DNA of 64,000 nucleotides, taken from NCBI RefSeq assembly GCF_015477805.1, contig NZ_JADLQL010000001.1:62001-126000 (forward strand), written 5' to 3'. The notes beneath the pieces are model-generated. The model did not search any database and was not told the DNA's origin. It saw nothing but the letters and a program-made list of their open reading frames with translations. The DNA is from Nocardia flavorosea (GTDB taxonomy: Bacteria > Actinomycetota > Actinomycetes > Mycobacteriales > Mycobacteriaceae). The translations under genes and the position numbers were made by a program. Below are positions 50,858 through 57,626 of the stretch, piece by piece (the stretch's first letter is position 1; the number at the start of each line of letters is the position of its first letter).

Positions 50858-51658
50858 TCACATATGCGAGCCGCCGTCGACGCGGACCTCGGTTCCGGTG
50901 ACGAAGTAGGCGTCCGGTGAACCCAGCATGGCCACCACCGACGCCACCGCGTCCGGTCCCGCGAAGATCGCGCCACCATCGAGTGGGAGAGCGGGAGAGG
51001 CTTTGGCGAACATCCCGAAGTCCACGTCCGCGGGCAGTCCGGGACCGATGCTCTGTTTGGCTTCGCCGGTGCCGTCGGTCATCCCCGACGAGATCGAACC
51101 GGGCTGAACGGAATTGAACCGGATCCCCTGTTTGCTGAACTCCAGGGCCAGGGCATGGGTCATCGCCTGGATACCGCCCTTGGACGCGGCATAGGCCGAC
51201 ATGTACGGGTGGGCGAAAGCCGCCGACGTCGAGCTGAAGTTCACCACGGCAGGGCCCACACCCGCACGCAACGCGGCGATCGATTCCCGGGTCACCAGAA
51301 AGGTCCCGATGAGATTGATGCGGACCACCTGTTCGAAGTCGGCGAGGGTGGTCTGCTCGAAATGCGCCGAACGGAGCACACCGGCCGCGTTGACGAGGGT
51401 GTCCAGACCACCGAGCCGCTGCACCGCCCCGGCGACACCCGCCCGCACCGACTCCTCGTCGGCGATATCCATCGTCACGGTGCTCAGTGCGGCGGAGTTC
51501 GCCTTCTCGGCGGTATCCCGCAGGCCGGCCTCGCTGATGTCCGCGGCGACCACCTGACCGCCTTCCGCCAAGATGCGCAATACGCAGGCCTGGCCGATAC
51601 CCGACCCGCCACCGGTGATCAGTACCCGCCGGCCGGTGTACCGCTGAAGAACGCCCAT
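50858..51658 (-). CDS. Short-chain dehydrogenase/reductase (SDR)
   Basis: A 266-residue SDR with TGGGSGIG, VVAADISE (Asp for NAD), VNAAGVLR, catalytic NFSSTSA and YAASKGG, and a VTGTEVRVDGGS end. An insertion of about 15 residues before the C-terminal strand (DGTGEAKQSIGPGL) suggests substrate specificity for a larger molecule. The ATG at 51658 follows AGGAGC. It has its own box promoter on the minus strand. The substrate is not deducible. Confidence 0.87.
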   Translation of the reverse strand: MGVLQRYTGRRVLITGGGSGIGQACVLRILAEGGQVVAADISEAGLRDTAEKANSAALSTVTMDIADEESVRAGVAGAVQRLGGLDTLVNAAGVLRSAHFEQTTLADFEQVVRINLIGTFLVTRESIAALRAGVGPAVVNFSSTSAAFAHPYMSAYAASKGGIQAMTHALALEFSKQGIRFNSVQPGSISSGMTDGTGEAKQSIGPGLPADVDFGMFAKASPALPLDGGAIFAGPDAVASVVAMLGSPDAYFVTGTEVRVDGGSHM

Positions 51659-51715
51659 ATCGTTTGCTCCTGTACTCAGGGGCGGAACGCACTGACCGCG
51701 CCGCCCGGACAGCCG

Positions 51716-51767
51716 AGACTGGCACAGGTAACTTCACGTCCGAAAAGGTGATTCCGGTCAGCGGGCA
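51716..51767 (-). promoter_or_regulatory. Box promoter 15 for the SDR
   Basis: Read on the minus strand, box TGCCCGCTGACCGGAA (51752-51767) and -10 CAGTCT (complement of 51716-51721), offset 32. Confidence 0.6.
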
Positions 51768-52232
51768 GGTAACTCACCAGCACGGGCCCGGCCGGGTTCG
51801 TCACCGCCGGCCTTCTGTGTCACCGGCTGTCAGCGGCCGCCGTTACCGGCTGCGTTGTTGCCGAGCACGGTGTGTGTGCCGGACGACCTCGCGGGCGCGC
51901 TCGATCATAAGATCGCGGCCGGCGAAACGATGACCTGGCCCGCCCCGACCTGCGGTGCACCGCGCATCCGGCGCTGACAACCGGGATCCGGCGCTGACAA
52001 CCGGGATCCGGCGCCGACAACCGGGATCCGGCGGCCGGATCACCGGCGATGAGCTCGGTGGCCGCCGGGCCGCGTTGGTGGCCCGGCGCAGCGTTCCGCG
52101 ACCGGACAGGTACAGCCCCGGAAGCCGAGATGATATCGACGGTGCGGACTGCCCGGGGTGTCCGCCGAACGGCAGGAGTCGGCTTCACGCCGGGCCGAGT
52201 GGGGCGACCGGGGTCCGTCCGGCGATCCGGTG
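51768..52232. other. Gene-poor gap holding the tandem repeat
   Basis: About 460 nt without a convincing gene. A short minus-strand stretch near 51880-51930 encodes a plausible-looking helix (DLMIERAREVVR), which might be debris of a lost gene. Confidence 0.35.
51971..52030. repeat. Three tandem copies of a 20-bp unit
   Basis: GCGCTGACAACCGGGATCCG is repeated three times head to tail (51971, 51991 and 52011), the last with one C for T. Each unit contains CCGGGATCCGG when joined to the next. It lies in a gap between genes; function unknown. Confidence 0.85.
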
Positions 52233-52271
52233 CTGTGCGGGGCGCGGCCGAGTGAGCGGCGCCCCGCACAG
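52233..52271 (-). terminator. Terminator of the Rieske 3 operon
   Basis: CTGTGCGGGGCGC (52233-52245) pairs perfectly with 52259-52271. It is two bases past the stop of the small cysteine protein. Confidence 0.65.
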
Positions 52272-52272
52272 T

Positions 52273-52542
52273 TCAGTCGGCCGGATGCTCCACCACCGGC
52301 AGCTCGCCGGCGGTCGCGGCATCCCGGATGGTGTCCCGCAGCTGCGCACAGCCCGCCAGGGACGGCCCCGGCAGCGGCGCCGCGCCGAGTTCCCGGCACG
52401 TCGACAATGCCTCGGCGTTCCACTGCACGCTGGTCTGATGCCAGCTGCTCTTGCGCACCAGCAGTTCCGCTGCGCAGGCCCGGCAGCGCAGCGGCTGCAT
52501 GGGCGTATCGAGCAGGCGGTTGTCGGTGCGGGCGGCGGTCAT
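52273..52542 (-). CDS. Small four-cysteine protein (copy 3), coupled to Rieske 3
   Basis: An 89-residue paralogue of the small proteins at 12487 and 44971, with a 14-residue N-terminal extension. It has MQPLRCRACAAELLVRKSS, Cys20, Cys23, Cys49 and Cys65, and QTSVQW at 36-41. The His before TSVQW is shifted by one position. The second-to-fourth Cys spacing is again 42 residues. Its ATG overlaps the Rieske 3 stop (ATGA), the closest link between this family and a KshA-like oxygenase. It probably binds a metal or cluster; the function is unassigned. Confidence 0.8.
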   Translation of the reverse strand: MTAARTDNRLLDTPMQPLRCRACAAELLVRKSSWHQTSVQWNAEALSTCRELGAAPLPGPSLAGCAQLRDTIRDAATAGELPVVEHPAD

Positions 52543-53687
52543 GTCGCCGAACCCGTCGCATCGGCCTGCCGGGCGAGATTCTCCTCGATCTCCCGATTCC
52601 AGGCTTCCAGCGGGCGGGTGGTATCGAGTTCGAATTCGAACCGGTCCACCATTTCCGGCCTGATATCGGCCTTGTCGACGTAGAACTGGTCGTACCAGCG
52701 CCGCAGCTGATAGACCGGCCCGTCCTCCTCGCACAGCAGCGGATTGTCGATCCGCGCCTTGTTCTTCCAGATCTCGACATCCTGCTCGAAGCCGAGTTTC
52801 ACCCAGTCACCGAGCGCTATGGCGGTGCGCATCGCCTCGTCCTCGGGCAGTCCCGCGGATTTCTCGACGATGATGCCGTACTGCAGCACGAACGATTCGG
52901 AATCGATCGGATAATGGCAGTTGAGCAGTACGGTCCGTTGGTCACCCTGTTCGTAGTGGTAGGTGAGGTCGTCGATCATGAACGAGGGGCCGTAATATGA
53001 GGCCACCGACGAGGTGCCGAGCATTTTCGGCTGCCCCTCGGGCGCCGGGAAATCAGCCCGCGCACCGCTCTTGAAATACTGGGTGGCGATCGGACCCTCG
53101 AATACGTTTTTGAAATACGTCGGCAGCGACCCGTGGATATAGAAGAAATGGGCCATATCGACCACATTGTCGATGATCTCGCGGCAGTTCGTATTCACGA
53201 CGGTGGTGTACCAATGCCAGTCGGTCCAGTTATCGCTGCCCGCCCCCTCGATCCGTGGAATCGAGACGTCCTCGGTCGGCGGTTTGCCCTCCGGGTCGTT
53301 CCAGACGAACAGCATGCCGTCCTGCTCGAGCGTGGTCCACGCCCGGGTACGGGCCAGCGGGGGAACCCGGCGTGCGTAAGGAATCTGCTTACAACGGCCG
53401 TCGCCGCCCCAGCGCCAATCGTGGAACGGGCACGCGACCTCGTCGCCCTTCACCTCGCCCTGGCTGAGATCGCCGCCCATATGCCGGCAATACGCGTCCA
53501 AAACGTTGAGCGCGCCGTCGGCGCCACGGAAGATCACGAGCTTGGTCCCGAAAGCCTGGATCGCGTGCGGTTTCCCGGCGGGAAAATCGCGGAGCAGGCC
53601 CAGGCAATGCCAGCCGCGGGCGAACCGCGTGGGCGCGGCCGCGGCTTCTATCCGGCGAACGTCCTGATCGGGTTGCGTCGTTGTCAT
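52539..53687 (-). CDS. Rieske non-haem iron oxygenase, KshA-like (copy 3)
   Basis: A 382-residue KshA-type oxygenase. The Rieske Cys-His pairs are in the segment before MGGDLSQGE (Cys, Arg, His in place of Cys, Pro, His) and in CPFHDW. The iron site is NVVDMAHFFYIH and the acidic ligand region GFEQDVEIWKNK. The CRH in place of CPH is a small departure from the other two copies, but keeps both ligands. ATG 53687 follows GAGGAG. The small four-cysteine gene is coupled downstream. It shares its promoter region with the KstD-HsaB fusion, so the KshA and KstD activities are probably expressed together. Confidence 0.9.
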   Translation of the reverse strand: MTTTQPDQDVRRIEAAAAPTRFARGWHCLGLLRDFPAGKPHAIQAFGTKLVIFRGADGALNVLDAYCRHMGGDLSQGEVKGDEVACPFHDWRWGGDGRCKQIPYARRVPPLARTRAWTTLEQDGMLFVWNDPEGKPPTEDVSIPRIEGAGSDNWTDWHWYTTVVNTNCREIIDNVVDMAHFFYIHGSLPTYFKNVFEGPIATQYFKSGARADFPAPEGQPKMLGTSSVASYYGPSFMIDDLTYHYEQGDQRTVLLNCHYPIDSESFVLQYGIIVEKSAGLPEDEAMRTAIALGDWVKLGFEQDVEIWKNKARIDNPLLCEEDGPVYQLRRWYDQFYVDKADIRPEMVDRFEFELDTTRPLEAWNREIEENLARQADATGSAT

Positions 53688-53780
53688 AGCGACTCTCCTC
53701 GAGACAATGGTGCGGAAGCGGGCTGAGGACCGGTGAAACGGCGGCTTCCGCGGCACCTCGGTTGTAGCAACCCCGGAGAC

Positions 53781-53796
53781 GGTGAACAGCGTCACA
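53781..53796. promoter_or_regulatory. CRP/GlxR-like site between Rieske 3 and the fusion gene
   Basis: GGTGAACAGCGTCACA fits TGTGA-N6-TCACA with one mismatch. It overlaps the proposed minus-strand -10. Confidence 0.45.
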
Positions 53797-53844
53797 TTTC
53801 ACTCACTGGACGTTTCGTGCAGCGGATTATCTCGGTGAACGGAA
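53794..53844 (-). promoter_or_regulatory. Box promoter 16a for Rieske 3 (minus strand)
   Basis: The shared box at 53829-53844 read on the minus strand is TTCCGTTCACCGAGAT. AAATGT (complement of 53794-53799) is offset 31. Confidence 0.45.
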
Positions 53845-53880
53845 CGTGAGCCCGCCGCGCCCCTGTGTTCCTGCCACCAT
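53829..53880 (+). promoter_or_regulatory. Box promoter 16b for the KstD-HsaB fusion (plus strand)
   Basis: The same box read on the plus strand (ATCTCGGTGAACGGAA) with -10 CACCAT at 53875-53880, offset 32. One box may serve both directions. Confidence 0.5.
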
Positions 53881-53987
53881 TCGCTCGGTCCGGAAACGAG
53901 CATCGACTGGTCACCGCCGCGCGGCGTAGGCGCGTCCACCTGCGCGGCAATGGTTCTCGTCGGGTGCGGTGAGAAAGGGTTATCCCC

Positions 53988-56081
53988 ATGAGCTGGGTGG
54001 ATTCGGCGGTCGAATGGGACGAACGATGCGAGGTCCTGGTCCTTGGGTCCGGCGGTGGCGGGCTGACCGGGGCCTACACGGCCGGGCGCGAAGGATTGCA
54101 CGTGATCGTCGCCGAGGCCACGGACAGGTTCGGTGGCACCACGGCGTATTCCGGTGGCGGGATGTGGTTCCCGGGCAACCCGGTGCTGCGGCGCGCGGGC
54201 GACGACGATACGGCGGAAAACGCGCTGGAGTATTTCCGGGCAGTGGTCGGCGACCGGACTCCCGCGGAACTCCAGCGGGCTTTCGTGACCGGTGGCGCGC
54301 CGCTCGTGGAGTATCTCGAACAGGATCCGGCGCTGCGGTTCCAGGTGCTGCCCTGGCCCGACTACTTCGACAAAGCACCGCACGCGCGGCCCACCGGCCG
54401 CCACATCATCCCGGTGCCGCTGCCCGGTGACGCGCTGGGGGAGATGGCAGCGCAGGTGCGGGCACCGCTGGCCACCGATCGCCGTTCGGTTCCGGTACCG
54501 GAACAGCTGGAAGGCGGCCGCGCCCTGATCGGCCGGCTGCTGCTGGCATTGCGAGCCCTGCCGACCGTCGAGTTGCGCCGGCGGGCGGCCTGCCGGGAGC
54601 TGATCCGGCTGGACGGCCGGGTGGTGGGTGCATCGGTGTCCACCCCGCAGGGGCTTCGGCGGATCCGGGCCACGCACGGTGTGCTCGTCGCGGCCGGCGG
54701 CTTCGAGCGGAACAGCCGGATGCGCGCCACCTTCGGGGTACCGAACTTCGCCCGTGATTCGATGGCTCCCGCAGGTAACACGGGCGCGGCAATAGCAGCC
54801 GCGATGGGCGTCGGGGCCGGCGTGGACCTGATGAACGAGGCGTGGTGGGCGCCGGGCCTGACCCATCCCGACGGCAGCTCGACCTTCTCCATGTGGTTCA
54901 CCGGCGGCATCCTGGTCGACAACGAGGGCCGCCGGTTCACCAACGAATCCGCGCCCTACGACCGGGTCGGGCGCGATGTCCTCGCGGCCATGGATTCGGG
55001 CCGGATCGAACTTCCCTACTGGATGATCTACAGCGGCACCCCGGATCTCGCTCCGCCGGTGCTGTTCACCGGTATACCGCTGGACGATCACGACGCCTAC
55101 CGCGAAGCGAGGTTGTGGCACCGCGCCGACACACTCGCCGAGCTCGCCGGGCTCATCGGTGTCCCGGCGCAGACGCTGACCGAAACCGTGCAGCGTTTCA
55201 ACGCCGCAGTGGACGCGGGTTCGGACCCGGATTTCGACCGGGGCGGCGAAGCCTACGACCGGTCGGTACCGGGCACCCCGAACCCGTTGGTGCGCATCGA
55301 CGGCGGCCCCTATTGCGCCGCCGCGTTCGGCCTGTCGGACCTCGGCACCAAGGGCGGCCTGCGCACCGATACCGCGGCCCGCGTCCTGGACGCCACGGGT
55401 GCGGTCATCCCCGGTTTGTACGCCACGGGTAACTCGATGGCGGCCGTGAGCGGCAATACCTATCCGGGCGGCGGAAACCCGATCGGCGCCTCGATGGTGT
55501 TCGCGCATCTGGCCGCACTGGATATGGCGGCCGTGACCCGGGTATCGGCTGCACCCGCCGTGCCGCGGTCCGAACCCACGCCCGGCGAGTTCAAATCAGC
55601 GTTGAGCCGGTTCTGTTCCGGGGTGACCATCGTGACGGCGATCGGGGAAGACGGCCCGGTCGGATTCAGCTGCCAGTCGTTCTCGGCGCTGTCACTGCAA
55701 CCCCCGTACGTCAGTTTCTGTCCGGCGCTGACCTCGACTTCCTGGCCCCGGATCCGAGCGGCCGGCCGGTTCTGTGTGAACGTGCTCGCCGCCGACCAGG
55801 ACGAGGTCTGCCGTGCCTTCGCCCGCAGCGGGACCGACAAGTTCGCCGGCGTCACATGGGCACCCGCTGGTAACGGAGCCCCGGCCCTGACCGGGTCGCT
55901 GGTATCACTGGAATGCACGCTCGAGCAGGAGCTATCCGGTGGCGACCACACCATCGTGATCGCGCGGGTCACCGCCGTCGGGCCGATCCGGGAAGCCGCC
56001 CCGCTGCTGTTCTACCGGTCGTCGTTCCGCGAACTGGCAGAACAACCGGTGGCCGCCGGGTCGAACGGCGCGGTTACCTGA
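53988..56081 (+). CDS. KstD-like dehydrogenase fused to an HsaB-like flavin reductase
   Basis: A 697-residue fusion. Residues 1 to about 514 are a KstD-type FAD dehydrogenase, with VLVLGSGGGGLTGAYTA, EATDRFGGTTAYSGGGMW and LYATGNSMAAVSGNTYPGGG. A Pro/Ala linker at about 515-530 leads into a flavin reductase domain (531-697) with FCSGVTIVTAIGEDGPVGF, CQSFSALSLQPPYVSFCP and GRFCVNVLA, the pattern of HsaB, which provides reduced flavin to HsaA. The arrangement puts a steroid dehydrogenase and a flavin reductase in one chain. ATG 53988 follows GAAAGGG. No internal stop or start suggests two genes. Confidence 0.88.
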   Translation: MSWVDSAVEWDERCEVLVLGSGGGGLTGAYTAGREGLHVIVAEATDRFGGTTAYSGGGMWFPGNPVLRRAGDDDTAENALEYFRAVVGDRTPAELQRAFVTGGAPLVEYLEQDPALRFQVLPWPDYFDKAPHARPTGRHIIPVPLPGDALGEMAAQVRAPLATDRRSVPVPEQLEGGRALIGRLLLALRALPTVELRRRAACRELIRLDGRVVGASVSTPQGLRRIRATHGVLVAAGGFERNSRMRATFGVPNFARDSMAPAGNTGAAIAAAMGVGAGVDLMNEAWWAPGLTHPDGSSTFSMWFTGGILVDNEGRRFTNESAPYDRVGRDVLAAMDSGRIELPYWMIYSGTPDLAPPVLFTGIPLDDHDAYREARLWHRADTLAELAGLIGVPAQTLTETVQRFNAAVDAGSDPDFDRGGEAYDRSVPGTPNPLVRIDGGPYCAAAFGLSDLGTKGGLRTDTAARVLDATGAVIPGLYATGNSMAAVSGNTYPGGGNPIGASMVFAHLAALDMAAVTRVSAAPAVPRSEPTPGEFKSALSRFCSGVTIVTAIGEDGPVGFSCQSFSALSLQPPYVSFCPALTSTSWPRIRAAGRFCVNVLAADQDEVCRAFARSGTDKFAGVTWAPAGNGAPALTGSLVSLECTLEQELSGGDHTIVIARVTAVGPIREAAPLLFYRSSFRELAEQPVAAGSNGAVT

Positions 56082-56171
56082 CGCGGTGGCCGACCGGTCC
56101 GTGTCTGCCGGGCGGTATATCTCCCCGACGGCCGGCAGCGTGGTTCGACCGGCCTGATGGTCTCGACCGAG

Positions 56172-56206
56172 CCGGGCCCGGGAGCTGCGGAATCTCCCGG
56201 GCCCGG
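56172..56206. terminator. Bidirectional terminator, fusion gene and DegT
   Basis: CCGGGCCCGGGAG (56172-56184) pairs perfectly with 56194-56206 around a nine-base loop. Confidence 0.7.
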
Positions 56207-56221
56207 CGGACGTAGTCGGGT

Positions 56222-57445
56222 TCAGTCCTGGGCGGGTGCGTAGTTGCGGGCGAACTCGTGGACGGTGGCGACGACGTGGTCGAGTTCTTCGGCGGTCATG
56301 CCGTGGCTCATCCCCAGGGACATACCGCGTTCGAAAACTTCGTCGGCGTTGGGCAGGCCGCCCTCGGGCACCCGGTATTCGACCCCGCGCATCATCGGAT
56401 GCCGGGTGACATTGCCGCTCCAGACGGTGCGGGTATCGATGCCCGCCGCCTCCAGGTGGCCTTGCAGATCGGCCCGGGCGAATCCGGCGTCTTCGCGGAT
56501 GGTGACCGGGTAGCACAGCCAGGCGGTGTGGAAGTCGGGGTGCTGGCGGGGCAGCCGGAACAGGGACGGGTAGGCGCCGAAAGCGCCGTTGAACGCCTCG
56601 AAGATCTCGGCGCGGCGCTGATAGTTCTTGTCGAGTTTCGACAGCTGAACCAGGCCGAATGCCGCACCGAGCTCGGAGGGCTCGAAATTCCAGGGCAGCA
56701 CGTCGAAGATGAAGTCGTTGTCGTAGGCGACGCCGTCGAGATCCTCGCGGAACACCCGCCCGGTGCGAGCGGCCTCCGACCCGAACAGGTGCGGTTCGGA
56801 GCGCCGGCCCCAGCGGCGCAGCATCAGTCCCTTGTCGCGGAGCTTTTCGTCGTCGACGCAGACCATGCCGCCGTTGCCCGCGCAGGTGATGATGTGCGAC
56901 ATGGCGAAGCTGGTGACGGTGATATCGGAGCGGCTGCCGGTTTTGGTTCCCCGCAGGGTGGTGCCGATGCAGTCGCAGGAGTCCTCGATGACCTTCAGGC
57001 CGTGGCGGTCGGCGATATCGCGGATGGCATCCCAGTCGGGCGCGTTACCGGCCAGGTTCGGCAGTAGGATCGCCTTGGTCTTATCGGTGATCAGCGCCTC
57101 GATGGCGGCGGGATCGGCGTTGTAGGTGTCGGGTTCGACGTCGACGAACACCGGGATCCAGCCGCCGCGGACGATGGGGGAGACGTCGGTGGAGAAGGTC
57201 AGCGGTGAGGTGATGACCTCCGAACCCTTGGGCAGGTCGAGCAGTTCGAGGGCGAGGTAGAGCGCCGACGAGCCCGAATTGCACATCAGTCCGAGTTTCT
57301 TGCCGTACAGGTCGGCGACCCGGCGTTCCATCTCGGCAACATTCTTGCCGATCTTGAGCGCGTACGGCCCGCCCCGTAGAACCTCGAGGCAGGCGTTGAT
57401 CTCGGCTTCGTCGTGGACACTGCGGGCATAGATGACTCTGGTCAC
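56222..57445 (-). CDS. DegT/DnrJ/EryC1-family PLP protein with active-site His (ColD/RfbH-like)
   Basis: A 407-residue fold-type I PLP protein of the sugar aminotransferase family. GLMCNSGSSALYLALEL is the cofactor phosphate loop and VIEDSCDCIGTT carries the Asp that pairs with the pyridine nitrogen. In the place of the Schiff-base Lys it has His184 in TSFAMSHIITCAGNGG. The same Lys-to-His change, with the EDxCDxxGT context, marks the 3-dehydratases ColD and E1/RfbH, which remove a hydroxyl group from sugars using bound PMP. GTG 57445 is eight bases after AGGAG. No sugar nucleotide genes are nearby. It may deoxygenate a sugar or a hydroxy-ketone of the pathway. Confidence 0.85.
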   Translation of the reverse strand: MTRVIYARSVHDEAEINACLEVLRGGPYALKIGKNVAEMERRVADLYGKKLGLMCNSGSSALYLALELLDLPKGSEVITSPLTFSTDVSPIVRGGWIPVFVDVEPDTYNADPAAIEALITDKTKAILLPNLAGNAPDWDAIRDIADRHGLKVIEDSCDCIGTTLRGTKTGSRSDITVTSFAMSHIITCAGNGGMVCVDDEKLRDKGLMLRRWGRRSEPHLFGSEAARTGRVFREDLDGVAYDNDFIFDVLPWNFEPSELGAAFGLVQLSKLDKNYQRRAEIFEAFNGAFGAYPSLFRLPRQHPDFHTAWLCYPVTIREDAGFARADLQGHLEAAGIDTRTVWSGNVTRHPMMRGVEYRVPEGGLPNADEVFERGMSLGMSHGMTAEELDHVVATVHEFARNYAPAQD

Positions 57446-57626
57446 GTGAGATCTCCTTGTAGTGGAATCGGACATAGAAAGGTCGCCTGCTCGGGCGTCG
57501 TGCCGGCTACGGTGCCTGGGCAGGCGTTCCGGCGGGGGATTTCGCCGGGCCCGGATCCGGCCCCGTGATGGCCGTCGCTGTTCCGCGGCCGTGCGAACGC
57601 GATGGTGTGGTGCACCGGGGCGGACG

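Noticed and set aside
51971..52030. CRISPR array
   Set aside because: The 20-bp units are contiguous, without spacers, and no cas genes are present.
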